Assembly: GCF_001039355.2 (NCBI RefSeq)
Contig: NW_019775709.1
Location: 62,001-126,000 of the forward strand
DNA length: 64,000 bases
Origin: Lingula anatina
Lineage: Eukaryota > Brachiopoda > Lingulata > Lingulida > Lingulidae
Reading direction: 5' to 3'
Positions within the stretch are counted from its first letter, which is position 1, and every line of letters starts with the position of its first letter. A model generated the notes under the pieces. That model saw only the letters and a list, made by a program, of their open reading frames with translations, had not been told where the DNA came from and searched no databases. Both the position numbers and the translations under genes were made by a program. This document shows positions 1 to 12,627 of this stretch, piece by piece.

Positions 1-212
1 CCTGCAAAGACAGAATTTCATTAACGTCTTGTACTGAACAATGTTTTAGCATCATTAGCCAGTAAATCATTTTAATGTGCTGAAAAATGAAATAGCTGCC
101 TGGTGCTTATGAAATTCTCACTGGAGGATGACATCTCAACATGAACATATTCTTGCAGTACATACAAAAATACCAGTACATATAATTTCCACAGTTTAAA
201 AAAAGTTCTTAC

Positions 213-1754
213 CTTTAAATGGCTGCTCCCCAAAATTAAACAATAACACCCCTACATTGCCTCTATAGTCCTCATCAATCACACCGGCTGAAGCAAAATG
301 TATGATTTTTTTTAAAGTCAGATTTTGGTGCTAATGTTGATATAAGATTATAACATAATAATACTCTAAAAAATACACATTTTCTACAAAAAAAAAAAAA
401 AAATTAATTAATAGATACAATTCACTGTGTATGGTTGGTTTGAATAAGCGGTATGTCTGAGACTATGCATAATTTATACTCACCACCAACATCTATGAAG
501 TTCTTTAAAGCCAGACCAGATCTTGGTGCTGAAATTAGCATCCCACTTAAAAATAAACATGTTTGGGACAGAAAGTGACAATCTTTTATGCCATTTTAAC
601 TCTAGGTATTATTCTCTGTTTGCAATAAGTGAATATGTTGTGATAAAAATATGTTTGCTGTATCTCAAGCTAATATGAAGAAATTTATTATAAGGGTCAT
701 CAGTTCAGAGGATCTTTACAGGTAGTTTTAATTATTTACCCAAAAGTTACCGTAAGAGCCATACCATTTTAAGAACATTGCCAGCAAAAAATAAAATGAA
801 CAGGGACTTGTGACTTGCCATTTAATTAAGTGAGATTTTGTAGGTTTTGGGTTCAGAAATAATCAGCGGAAGACTAGAAAGTGTGGTGCAACAATTACAT
901 GTCATAAAAGCTGGCATAATTTATGCAAAGACGTTCTTTTTCTCTCTAAATAACACTCTATTGCAATGCGAGACAGTAAAATTGAATTCAACATGTTTTG
1001 CATGTCACTTTTGTATTGCATTCTAAGACATCTTTCCTTTGCATGAAGTTTCACCCTTATTGCTGATTAGGTAAACAAATGTTAAATCATGTTTTTCTAG
1101 TCTCATATGTCATCATGCTGTGCTCACAGCCTCATTTCAGGCTATTTTAGATGTTTTTCCCTTGAATCTAACAATGAATCTACATGTACAATGATATTTC
1201 TCACTAACCTACTCTTCCATAGCATCCATCAGGAACAGCTATTTGGATATCAGTTTTTGCAAGAACCTTCCCTTTAGATGGAACTTCATAATCGTAAGCA
1301 CTAAAAGTCATCATGTATAAGAACCATCAAATCAAACAGTTAAAATGAAATCAAAATATTTATGAGTTAGCACCATTAATTACAGGCATTTTTTTTTCAT
1401 CACGAGGAATATGCTTCAACTTTCAAGTTACAGGCATCTAATTTTATCTCAATGCACATTATCAAAACAACTATATATAAAATATAACGATCGGGTATCC
1501 AAATCACAAAGCGAGATCTATTATTTTTCAGAATATATTATATTACATACATGTATATACTACAGCGTGCGTTATATTTAAAAAAAATCATACCTGTATA
1601 AATCATAACCAGCTGCCAAATGAGAGCCTTTGGTTGGTGCAATAGCGTTTTCAGTCAGCTTTGCAAACCGGAGTATTATCTTATTTGAAGGCATTATCTT
1701 GGGCTTTTTGCAGGGAGAGACACAGCTGCTTTCAACAATGGCAAATGTTGTCAT
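213..1754 (-). CDS. DUT: dUTPase (deoxyuridine triphosphatase), 5' part of gene
   Basis: Hydrolyses dUTP to dUMP and pyrophosphate, keeping uracil out of DNA and supplying dTMP synthesis. Four coding exons are visible on the minus strand: 1594-1754, 1209-1300, 484-528 and 213-287. All have GT/AG borders and consistent phases (2, 1, 1, 1). They encode the trimeric dUTPase N-terminus: [18 protein letters not shown] (substrate-fold motif 1), the PRSGLALK segment (motif 2), and [16 protein letters not shown] (motif 3, containing the catalytic-site Asp/Tyr region). The remaining exons, including the Gly-rich C-terminal motif, lie beyond position 1. I chose the ATG at 1752-1754: the leader then contains VSPCKK, resembling the SP-x-K cyclin-kinase site in the leader of vertebrate nuclear dUTPase. 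An internal Met (MPSNKII) just before the conserved core is an alternative start. The gene is divergent from KTI12, sharing a very short promoter. Confidence 0.93.
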
Positions 1755-1847
1755 AGTAAAAATGCCGCGAAAAAGAATTTCCCGCTGTCCTTTGCGCAAG
1801 CGCTGTAGAAAACCGGAAGTTACTCGACTTCCGTTAACAACATAACC
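1755..1847. promoter_or_regulatory. Shared divergent promoter DUT/KTI12
   Basis: Only 93 bp separate the two start codons. The stretch holds an E2F-type site TTTCCCGC (1778-1785), an NRF1-like site TGCGCAAGCGC (1793-1803, one mismatch to consensus), and two ETS/GABP-type cores facing each other: ACCGGAAGT (1812-1820) and ACTTCCG (1827-1833). The two ETS cores form a 7-bp inverted repeat with a 6-bp spacer. E2F control of dUTPase is well established in animals. That both genes use these sites is inference, and at least one 5' UTR must overlap this interval. Confidence 0.7.
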
Positions 1848-4800
1848 ATGCCTTTGGTGGTGATGTGTGGCTTACCTTGTAGTGGCAAAACTACGCGAAC
1901 TAACCAACTAAAACACTACTTAGAGTCAGAATTAAGTAAAGCAGTACATATCATTGATGACCATGCAATTGGGATCTACAAAAATGAAATATATGCAGGT
2001 AAATGATTCCATTTTTATAATCACAAACTAGCACGATAACGTTCATGTCAAGTGAATATTGTGATCTCCGAGTTTGATATGATCCACAAACTTGGCACAA
2101 CAGCTCATGTCAGAGACCATATACAGGATTACTAACGCATACATCTACAGGCTTTGGGTAGGAATGGAGGCCGTACGAATGAGCCATAGACAGATCAATG
2201 CTAAGTATGTTACCACGAAAGAAAAAAAGGATTTACAACTGTAAATGCAACACACATTGACAATGGACAACATTTTGTTTGTTATATCTCACACAGTACA
2301 TGCATACTCCACTGTTTCTTGTATTCTGCTTTCTTTGAATATTAATTATTACAGGTTAATTTTGCTTTACTTACTTATCTCTATGAAGGACTTACCTGTA
2401 AAACTTTCTTAAATTGCAGAATCTAAGAGTGAAAAGGATGCAAGGAGTGCCTTAAAGTCTGCCGTGCAAAGGCATGTACATTTGAACCTGTTTCATATAA
2501 AAGGGTGTTACTTTTGGCAATCTATAAACTGGAGTAATAATCTTATAATAAAGTTTATCTTTGAACATTTTTTGAAAAATGACCAATATGTAGTGTCAAA
2601 ATTTATCTGTGTATTTTTCTTTGCAGAAAATTGTCACGAGAAGATGTTTTGATACTGGATTCACTGAATTATATAAAAGGTATTGTGGTAAACTATGCCC
2701 AAGTAATTTTCAAGTAATAGTTCTTGATTACCTTCATTAGCCTTAAGTCTTTGTGATTGAACAAAACTTGAGTGATTTCAAACTGCATAAAGTTACAGCT
2801 GATGATTCTCAATTACTAATGTTGAAAAACGCTCATTTTCATAAGAGAATAATATGAGTTCTTAATGTTTAAGGTTACAGATATGAACTTTTTTGTTTAA
2901 CAAAAGCCAGTCAGACACCACATGCTGTAGTAAGTATTTTGAATTTTTTACAAATTTGAATTTTCTTTGTTGCTGGCTTGATTCAGTTGCATTTCATTTT
3001 GTTGAATTTTCTGCCTGTATAGGTGCAGTGTTCCATCTTTAAATGACTGATTGACTAATAGATAAACCAGCTCAAATCAACCTATTTCATGTCAGCAAAC
3101 TGTACCCAGGTTTTTGGAGAAATAACTTCACTGCTTATTTTTTCCTCCTTATTTTGTTAGATACATTGTGAAATAGACCCTCATCAAGCAGCAGAATGGA
3201 ACAAAAACAGGAGTGAAGAAGACAGTTATTCTCAAGAAATGTAAGACTTATGTTAGACTATGCCATGCAGCATTCAGATGGTTTCTCCCTTAATTGCTTT
3301 AGAATGCTGGAAATCCATTGCCTGTCTGTCTGTATGTCTGATTAGAGGCAGTCTCAAAAGTTTGAAATGCATTTGGATTATCATATTTAAGTTACTGCAT
3401 TTTGTGATATTTTGCAGTTATGGAGATATATAAACAGCCATTCAATTTAAAATGCTTCTTTAAACAGGAAAAGCTTAGTTCAGTGTACATACAATTACTC
3501 ATTCATTTTGGATAGGCTATTCCTTTTGTTGAAATATAAATTTCTAGGAGTTTTAAGGTAATGTGACTTTCTTGTATCTGTTTCCTTAATTTTATCTGTA
3601 TTGTACGTACTTTAAATGTGCCACATTTGTTGTCTTCTTTGTGGTAAATTGGCCCTAAATATTTTTCATTTTTATTTTAGTTTGGATGCCTTAGTCATGA
3701 GATTTGAGACCCCAGATTCAAGAAGTCGTTGGGATTCCCCTCTCTTTACAATACATCCTACTGATGAGCTGCCATATAAGGAAATTAGTGATTCTCTCTT
3801 CCAGAGAAAGCCGCCACCACCAAACTTAGCTACTGTTGCAGTAAATATGACCTCTTAGCCTATTATATCAATTTTTGTTAATAATTATTTTAAAAAAATA
3901 TAGGTTAGTTTGGTGTCAACAATGTGATATGTTATGTCTATTTGGTACTTTTGTCTTACTTTTTAATTTATGTGGTATGACCAATTTTGATGGGTATTAG
4001 ATAGGAGGTTCAACCAGTTATTGAAATTACTTTCTTTTTTTTTTGCATTTGCATTTGCAGCAACCTTTATCATCTACAAACTTTCTGTATGAATTGGATA
4101 GAATAACCCAAGACGTCATCAATGTAAGTACATAAAGGGTGTGATCATTTCAATTACTTGATATTTATTTGTTAGTTTATTTGCTTTTTTTAATGTGTTT
4201 ATGTTTTAAATGAAAATATTGCTTTCATTTCAATGATCATCAATACAGATTGAACAATCTCAGAATGTAATGTGCTTCACCTAATATAAACTCATGAATA
4301 CAAAATGCTAAAACATTTTAGGTCATTTTGGATGCACAAAAAACAAGTGTTCCTGGTGACAAAGTTGCTATCCCTAATGCTCAAGAAAAGGTAACAAATG
4401 TGCTGCTGTTCACTGGTCCACACTGCCCACTATACCTAGAGTATTTGGTGTTTATAATGGTCTTTTCAACGATTTTTTGTGATTTAATAACTATTATAAA
4501 ACAAGCAAATCAGATGTGATTTAATAATAATAATAATAATTATAATGGTTTATATTCAAGTTATACACATAGAAAATATACATTAAAAAATTGATATCTG
4601 CCATGAACTAAAAAAAAACAGGAGATTTAAGAGTATGTTTAAAATACAGAAGCAGTAAATCATCAATAACTTAATCCCCAGTTATTAAATTGATCACTTT
4701 TTGAAATATGCAAATATGTATTTTATGATAAGTGTACTTTTATTTTACAGGTTGAGCTTTTTAAGCATGTCACTCTGGCAGAATTACAACGGACAAGAAG

Positions 4801-4894
4801 ACAATTTATTTCATACACAAAAATGCACCCAATGGAAGATACCAGTAAAATTGGAAATATGTTTGTTCAGTATTTAAATAAAAGTATCCGGTGA
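1848..4894 (+). CDS. KTI12: KTI12 homolog (Elongator cofactor, P-loop tRNA-modification factor)
   Basis: P-loop ATPase-type partner of the Elongator complex, needed for wobble-uridine (mcm5U-type) tRNA modification. Nine exons: 1848-1998, 2420-2471, 2627-2679, 2874-2929, 3161-3240, 3681-3840, 4061-4123, 4322-4390 and 4751-4894. They give 275 residues, against about 350 in human and 310 in yeast. The start MPLVVMCGLPCSGKTT contains the Walker A motif (residues 8-15). Then come LSREDVLILDSLNYIKG and YRYELFCL (Walker B region), the RFETPDSRSRWDSPLF block typical of the family, LDAQKTSVPGD, and the C-terminal RRQFISYTKMHP segment. Intron 2 appears to be a rare GC-AG intron (donor at 2472-2473): only this donor keeps the frame into KLSREDV. 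The chromatin-association role reported in plants is less certain. Product identity is secure. Confidence 0.94.
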
Positions 4895-5513
4895 CACCAA
4901 CACAATTTGATATTATTTATTTCACCTAGTTGACAACATCCTAGTTTCCATCTCAACATTCATTACTTTTTGGCTTAACCAAAAACTATAAACAATGTGG
5001 TCATGGTTTTACTATTTCAAAAAAAGCAGTTTTCATGTTGGATAGAGGATTTTCTTTTTTCTTTTTCCTTTTAAAGCGTATTTATTAATTTTCATTTATT
5101 AGTTCTTTGCTTAATTATTCTGTACAATGCTTAAACCGTTTGCAAGGAACAAGACTGAAAATATCAAGTTTTATATATATCTTTACTACCTATCAGTGCA
5201 GTGAACCACAAAATCAGTCATAGAAAATGGATAGGGAGGATGTGGAATACAGATTTACAGTATCTATCTGTTGTGTATTGTTACATTTGATTGTGACGAT
5301 AAATGATGCAAATGTGCAGAATAATTCTTGGCTGGATTTTGTGATATATTTTATCTCCATACTGTCGAAATTGAAACATGTCACTTCACAAGTTGCAAAC
5401 AATGTGATATGAAATGATGCCTGTTATTATAATGAACCTAGGACTGTAACACATACTATAACTTCTGAAATTGGAAGTTTTACCTTTTATGAAACATTTT
5501 TTTTAAATATGAA

Positions 5514-5519
5514 AATAAA
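5514..5519 (+). terminator. Poly(A) signal AATAAA, KTI12
   Basis: First canonical AATAAA on the plus strand downstream of the KTI12 stop that sits in a T-rich context, giving a 3' UTR of roughly 0.65 kb. Assignment is by position only. Confidence 0.5.
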
Positions 5520-5539
5520 GGTTTTTAAAGTTTTACTTG

Positions 5540-6968
5540 GATTTTTTCTCTTGGTTCAAAGCAATAATTAATCCAATACAAATCTATTATGAAAACTTAT
5601 CAATAAATACAAAAGAACATTGTAAATATATTTTAATGTGGATTAGTATCTTTTTACTTAGACATTTTCTTCTTCTCGTGAATCATTGCTTGACCCATCT
5701 CTGCACTTTGCTTCAATGCTTTATTCAATTTTAGATTTAATTTAGTTGCAAAATGACTGGACAGTCATTAAGAATGCCATGTCTTCCTGTACATTTCAAA
5801 AAGTACTTTATCTTTTTTTCCTTAATTGATGGAAACGATAGTAGTTTTACAGTATATATGTAACAGAAATTTATATGGCATAGGGAAATTTTTCGAACAC
5901 TTACAGTATGCATTTAACTATCATATGTTCTACGTGTTGAAAAAAATTGATCCTGAAATCAATAAAGCCAAAAAATAAAATCAAACTTTCACAATTTAAT
6001 TATAGTTTTGAACTGTAAATGATAAAAACCATGACATCAGCAACATTACCGACATACTTGATTTTTGACTTGTCATGACGTGCCTTGACAGTGTATACAT
6101 TTTTTGTTACTTAAAATTCTTTGATATAGGGAGCAAAATCTATGCTAACTTAGATAAAATGTAGCAGGTTATACATCACTTTCAGGCAGCCTTATTTGGT
6201 AATTTTGAGGCAAGGCATGAAGTTTTGTCTCTATTTTGGATTGTCTGAAAATTTAATTAATTACAGAAATTTATTTGTTCATTTTCCTTTAGTTTGGTGT
6301 GTTATTTTTTTTTTTATTTCAATGTGATATTTTACTGCCTGGGACCAGTTTTGTATGCCCTCCTCTCTGCTGCATTTTAGTGCTTGTTTCGTCCGCTTGG
6401 CGGCAGCACGTTACAGTGAAGATCTTGTTTAGGTGTCTTGAGTGGAAGTGTTTTAATCTGAAGTATGGTGTTAGTTGAAGCATGGAAAGTATATTTTAAA
6501 GAATTAAACGTTACAATGGAAGTGAATGAGATTGCTAATATTGATTTTTAACCAGCAGAAAAAGGTAGCTGTGCCACTTCTGGGTCTCAGAGGTACTGCG
6601 CAACATTCGGAGCTTACCTTAAGCTATGACCTTCACCCTGTAGGAACACGCTGTTGATGCTGTCGTTTGTGTTTATGGTGATGTATTAAGTTACAGTTGA
6701 TAATATACAGAAAGGTAGTATTCCAAAATTAGTGTATGTTTCTGAAAAGGAGGTATATCTTATATGCCACTGTGCTAGTACAATCAGTGTTAACCAAGGA
6801 GTTATAACATGGGGTTAACACAGCTAGTGGTAGTGCTAGCTAGAGTAGCCTACACCATGTACAATACTTACTACTGTAAAACATAAGTACACGGAAGATC
6901 ATTATATAGTTTTAGGCGCTCAGGTATGCCCATCTCACAGATTACCTTTATCTTAACTCTAGGTCAAG
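5540..6968 (+). other. Intergenic; probable RBM34 promoter and 5' UTR
   Basis: No coding potential seen. The relatively GC-richer stretch at about 6340-6680 may be the RBM34 promoter or first non-coding exon. The sequence TCTAG|GTCAAG directly before the ATG at 6969 is a usable splice acceptor, suggesting a 5' UTR intron. The exact transcription start cannot be read from the sequence. Confidence 0.4.
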
Positions 6969-9900
6969 ATGCTAAGTGGATATTCTGTCGGGCAGCTGTC
7001 TTCGCTGATCTCTGGTGACAATGGTGGTAAGAAAAAGAAGAAAAAGGACAAATCTGCAGCCTTATTTGAAAACAGCCCAACTTGTGACAAGAAGAAAGGC
7101 CTTTTTACCTCAAACACCCTCACCATGAAGAAAGAAGATAATTTTACAGTTACAGTCAAAACTAGCACAATAACTGCACAGAAGGCCAAACTTTTTGAAG
7201 TAGAATCAAAAGATACTGATACACAAGTAATGTCCTTTGTTTACTATTTTCCCTACTCTATGATTGATTGTTGCTTTGAAGGGCAGCATCATTGTGGCAT
7301 TCTGAAAATCTTTTACAGCTACTGCAAATGCAATTTAAACTTTAAGGATTGCTTTATTTAAAGTTATGTATAATGCCGTTTTGAGTATTAATTTACATCT
7401 TTCATATTAACATTAAACATGTACTGTATGTTACATGAATCATGTAAATTCTCATGCGTATGAGATTTTTTTTTTTTTTAATAGCCCAACAGAGATGTAA
7501 AATTTGTCAAAGATAAAATAAAAGAGGCGAAGACAGTACAAGAGACAACAAATGTGACAAGGAAAGTTCATGATAACCCCCTACATGTGAGTTTGCATGG
7601 TGGAAGGGATTCTACAAAATCTAGGTAAGTAGGAAATTAATGTTTTACTTATGGAATATGCTGATACACACTTGAATCCTGTCTAAACATAGTGCAGTGT
7701 TATTTGCTGTGATGGCACCGTCATAACTTCATCAGAACATGTGTTATTGTTACAGACTGAAATTTTTTAATGTTATAAAATGTTTTGTTGATTTTTTCCT
7801 ATTTACAAAGCTGGATTGTGTGATACATTCAGCGAGTTAGACCTTCTAAACGGGGTTAATTAATTTATTTGTTTATTTTTATATCCTTAAAATTTCACAG
7901 TAAATCAAAGAAGAGAAAACTTGAAGATGATGAGCCACAGACTGTCAAGAAGAGGAAGAAATACAAGCCAGACAAACAAAAAGAATCAAAAACCATCTTT
8001 GTTGGCAATTTGCCTGCCAGGATTAAGAAGAAGGTAAATGTAATCTTGAACATCACATTGAAATGAAAATGAAGGAATTGATGTTCAGTGAGTCCTTTGC
8101 TTTCAAGTTATTTTTCATTCGCTCTTATAATGGTTACAGATAGAATTATTAATTGTTAGTAAGAAGAAAACTTCATTGTTTGTTTCTTCTTTACAGGCAT
8201 TGGAGAAAATGTTCAGGAAATATGGAAATATAGAAAGCATTAGATTGAGAAATGCTGTAAGTTATTTATGCTACTCAAAATGATCAGGTAATTAGATAAT
8301 ATTTTTATTATTAGTAGACCTGTTTGTAGGTGTACATTATGATATGCATGACTGTTTCTTTATCAATAAGATGCAAGACATTGGATTTTAGAAACAAGAG
8401 ATTTTCACATTAGCTATGACCAAGTTTATTATGGTCTTGTTCTATTTTATTTAAGGTTTCAAGTGACCCTAAGGTTTCCAAGAAACTGGCAGTTATTAAG
8501 TAAGTATACTTATCATGCAATTTTCTAATAGATAATTATCCACCCATCATTTTCTTTATGGTCAGATGAAATAAGAAAAAAAATGGCCATGTATTTTAAA
8601 GGAATGGTATTGGAATAATTATTATATCTTGACAAAGCATGGTATCTTAGGAGGAGGGGGATCCACTGGGTAGTAGGTGTCTTTGATTAACTTGAACAAA
8701 ATTTATGGTCTAAAAGTGTCCAAGTTATGCAGTGTTCTGTACATATAAAATCCATTACCAGCATTTTTCATATAACTTTACATTTTACAGGAAAGACTTC
8801 CATCCAAACAAGAAGAACATCAATGCATATATTGTGTTTGAGGAATGTGAGCAAGCACAGAATGCACTCAAATGGTGAGATTCATTATTCAATATTATAT
8901 GTATTTGTTGCTTTTATAAGACCAAACGTGAGGAAGAATTCGTAATTTATAAAACTTCNGTATGTGGGGGTCTATACAAATGCGCTTGCTCCAGCTGGTG
9001 GTACAATATTCGGAGGCGGTATCGCCTCTCTGATCCTCTAGTTAAAACATATCTTTCATATAATACAACATTAACATGTATGTTACATGAATTATGTAAA
9101 TTCTCATGCATGTGAGATTTTCTTTTTTTTTTTTTTTTTTTTTTGATAGCCCAACAGAGATGTAAAATCTGTCACAGATAAAATAAAAGAGGCCGAGACA
9201 GTACAAGAGACAGCCAATGTGACAAGGAAAGTTCATGATAACCCCCTACATGTGAGTTTGCATGGTGGAAGGGATTCTACAAAATCTAGGTAAATAGGAA
9301 ATAATTAAATGTTTTACTTATGAATGTACATGTGAATCCTGTCCAGATATATTGCTGTGTCACTTGCTATGATGGCACTGTCATAATTCATTAGAACACT
9401 TGTTATTGTGATAGACTAAAATATTTTAATGGTATGAAATGTTTAGTTGATTTCTTCTTTTTATACAAAGCTGGATATTGTGTGGCATATTCAGTGACTT
9501 AAACCTGTTAAGGGGAATTTATTTATTTATTTATACTTAAAATTTCGCAGTAAATCAAAGAAGAGAAAACTTGATGATGATGAGCCACAGACAGTAAAGA
9601 AGAGGAATAAATACAAGCCAGACAAACAAAAAGATTCAAAAACCATCTTTGTGGGTAATTTACCTGCCAAGATTAAGAAAAAGGTAAATATTATCTTGCA
9701 CATCACATTGAAATGAAAATGAAAGAATTTATATTCTATGAATCCTTTGCTTTCCAGTTATTTTTCATTTGCTCATATAATGATATACAGATAGAATTAT
9801 TAATTGTTTGTATGAAGAAAACTTCATTGTGTGTTTCTTCATTACAGGCATTGGAGAAAATGTTCAAGAAATATGGAAATATAGAAAGCATCAGATTGAG

Positions 9901-12231
9901 AAATGCTGTAAGTAATGTATGCTACTCAAAGTGATCAGGTAATTAGATAATATTTTTATTATTAGTAGACCTGTTTGTAGGTGTACATTATGATATGCAT
10001 GACTGTTTCTTTATCAATAAGATGCAAGACATTGGATTTTAGAAACAAGAGATTTTCACATTAGCTATGACCAAGTTTATTATGGTCTTGTTCTATTTTG
10101 TTTTAGGTTTCAAGTGACCCTAAGGTTTCCAAGAAACTGGCAGTTATTAAGTAAGTATACTTATCATGCAATTTTCTAATAGATAATTATCAACCCATTA
10201 TTTTCTTTATAGTCAGATGAAATAAGAAAAAAAATTGCCATGTATTTTAAAGGAATGGTATTGGAATAATTATTATATCTTGACAAAGCATGGTATCTTA
10301 GGAGGAGGGGGATCCACTGGGTAGTAGGTGTCTTTGATTAACTTGAACAAAATTTATGGTCTAAAAGTGCCCAAGTTATGCAGTGTTCTGTACATATAAA
10401 ATCCATTACCAGCATTTTTCATATAACTTTACATTTTACAGGAAAGACTTCCATCCAAACAAGAAGAACATCAATGCATATATTGTGTTTGAGGAATGTG
10501 AGCAAGCACAGAATGCACTCAAATGGTGAGATTCATTATTCAATATTATATGTATTTGTTGCTTTTATAAGACCAAACGTGAGGAAAAATTCGTAATTTA
10601 TAAAATTTCTTTTAGGTAAACTTTCTAGTTTAAATAGAGAAAAGGTGTCAACTTTGCATTATCAGTATCTGTATATCAGTCAATTTATAGTTGATGACAG
10701 TTGGTTAGGTTTTAATTTTCACCATCCAATTTGTTTCAGTAATGGGGAAGAAGTTGAAGGGAACCACATAAGAGTCGATTTGTCTTCTGCAGCAAAGGAG
10801 GTACAATAATATACATATCTTGTTTTTTTATTGTACATTGTGGTAAGTGTGATTGCATTTATGCAATCGTTGGTAGATTTTTATTTTAGTTCAGTGTACA
10901 TATCAGAACTTTTCAAGCAGTCACAAAGTCCTCTTAATACATGGTTACATGGTTGACATTTCATAGAATTTGGAGAACACACATACAGAAAAGATTGTCA
11001 TTTGATTTTGGAACATCATTCAAAAATATGGAAAAAATAGCAGAGGTAGGAGCATTCTTAGAAGTATGGGCATCAAGTATCATAAAAATGAGCAGAAAAC
11101 AAAGTAATGTTACATTTTGAGAGACTCTTAAGTATTTTATCAATTGATTTATAGCATGACAACAGAAGATCAATTTTCCTTGGCAATCTGCCATTTGGTA
11201 AGTATTACATAAAATCGTGGTTTGTATTCCAAGTCTGTAGTAAAATGTGAAATCATGTCCGTCATATCTTTGTAATTTGTCTTATATGGCATGGTGTTTT
11301 CTGTGTAATCAAGGGCACTATTTAGATGTATTATAATACAAAATTGGTTGGGTCTAAGAAATAAAATGCCATTTCTTAAATGACCCTCCTTGACTAATAG
11401 CACAGAGATCTGCAACTTAAAAAGTGTGGGAGAAAGATGTTTATAAAAAATTATTTTTTAAATTTGATTTTACTAATTTTTTCCAAGACATAAATGAAGA
11501 TGAAGTGTGGGAAGAGTTTGAAGATTGTGGTATCATAGAAAATGTGCGTATTGTTAGAGATGGAAAGACTGGCATTGGTAAAGGATTTGGATACATTTTA
11601 TTCAAGGTTAGTGATATATTTCATGTTTACTCGCTGGATTGATTTAAGAAATAACAGGTAATTGATGTTACATGTATTCTCTATATATATTTATAATAAT
11701 TATACTTAATGGTTGTGCATTGTTATTGTAAAGTTAATCTGTAATAAAGAAAGGCCAGAAGGTATATGTTTTAATGACTGCTCACAAGCAAGTTAACTCT
11801 TTGTTTTCCAGAGTCCCGACTCTGTTTCTCTTGCACTGAGGTTGAAAAACAAGCAATTGAAGGGAAGGGAGGTTCGAATATCTTGCTGCGTCAAACAAGA
11901 GAAAGTACTCAGAGTTTCCAAGGAAAAGAAAAGAAAAATTGTAAAAAACCCACAAGGACATAGTAACTCTAACATCCTTTTCAAAAGTATACAAGGAAAA
12001 AACCTGGATGTGAAGGACAAACAAGCAAAAATGAAACAAAAAGGAAAGAAAAAGAAGCACCACCTTTTAAACAAACAGAAGAAAGTTGTTGCTGATATAC
12101 TTCTTGGGAACAAGGCTTACAAAGATAGAAAACCATTTAGTAGTAAAAAGAAAATTTATGGTAAGGGATACCATAATGTTATGAGTGCTCAGAAAAGAAT
12201 TTTGAAAAAAGCCAAGAAACAAAAAAAGTAG
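6969..12231 (+). CDS. RBM34: RBM34-like nucleolar RNA-binding protein (two RRM domains)
   Basis: Homolog of RBM34 / yeast Nop12, a nucleolar RNA-binding protein tied to pre-60S ribosome assembly. Exons: 6969-7226, 7485-7624, 7901-8033, 8197-8256, 8456-8499, 8791-8874, 10740-10800, 11155-11197, 11488-11606 and 11812-12231 (453 residues; human about 430). Layout: GYSVGQLSSL near the N-terminus (like GQVASSL in vertebrates), Lys-rich linkers, RRM1 from about residue 163 (RNP2 TIFVGNLP; RNP1-like INAYIVFEE), RRM2 from about 265 (IFLGNLPF; GIGKGFGYILF), and a Lys-rich nucleolar tail. Exons 2-6 exist in a second copy at 9150-9289, 9551-9683, 9848-9907, 10107-10150 and 10442-10525. Reading both copies in series breaks the frame (exon 6 ends in phase 2, the second exon 2 starts in phase 0), so only one copy can be used per transcript. 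Confidence 0.92.
7390..8958 (+). repeat. RBM34 internal duplication, copy a (exons 2-6)
   Basis: Matches 9040-10610 across exons and introns. From about 8280 onward the two copies are almost identical. The part with exons 2-4 is clearly more diverged, with eight or nine amino-acid differences. Copy a runs into the single n at 8959. Confidence 0.85.
8959..8959. other. Assembly gap (single n)
   Basis: Ambiguous base at the end of copy a of the RBM34 duplication. It is followed by about 75 bp found in neither copy before copy b begins. Confidence 0.9.
9040..10610 (+). repeat. RBM34 internal duplication, copy b (exons 2-6)
   Basis: Second copy of exons 2-6 with intact splice sites and open frames. 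Compared with copy a it has F/S, K/T, K/E and T/A changes in exon 2, E/D, K/N, E/D and R/K in exon 3, R/K in exon 4, and none in exons 5 and 6. Copy b runs continuously into the unique exon 7, so it is the copy physically linked to the 3' half of the gene. Confidence 0.85.
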
Positions 12232-12621
12232 ACTTTACAAAAGTTTTAAGGGATAAGAAATTTATTTATTCTTGTAAGCCATTGATGGCATGAAGAATTG
12301 TCAGCAGTGTGGTCATCTTATTTTCTTTTACCTCAATAACTGAGAATAGTCGGTATCCATTCAACCTGCTGGAATCATTCCAAGATGTGGAATGCACAAT
12401 CTTGCAAGGTGGGCTTCCTGGAATAGTGTGTTCATTTGAAATAAGGGTCAGAACCAGCATTTGGCTTATTACAGTTTTTCTCAATCATATCCTGCCCCAC
12501 CCCTTATTTTTATTGCATGAATTTACAGACATAAGCTTTTTTCACAGAAATGCAGAATTCGATGTTTTTTAATTCAATACAAAAGTCATATGGTTCCTGA
12601 GATTTGTTTTGTCCGAGATTC

Positions 12622-12627
12622 AATAAA
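12622..12627 (+). terminator. Poly(A) signal AATAAA, RBM34
   Basis: AATAAA about 390 bp after the RBM34 stop codon, with T-rich sequence following; assigned by position. Confidence 0.5.

Noticed and set aside
1755-1799. In-frame upstream extension of dUTPase that could be a mitochondrial presequence (RKGQREILFRGIF)
   Set aside because: The extension has no ATG; it opens only at a TTG and overlaps the shared promoter motifs. The ATG at 1754 gives a normal leader.
2472-2477. Alternative GT donor at 2476 for KTI12 exon 2
   Set aside because: It changes the phase and destroys the conserved KLSREDVLIL frame of exon 3.
8727-8945. Identical 72-codon open frames at 8727 and 10378
   Set aside because: They are out-of-frame readings over RBM34 exon 6 and its introns. 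Their identity only reflects the duplicated DNA.
6969-12231. RBM34 transcript using both copies of exons 2-6 in series
   Set aside because: Exon 6a ends in phase 2 and exon 2b starts in phase 0, so the frame is lost.
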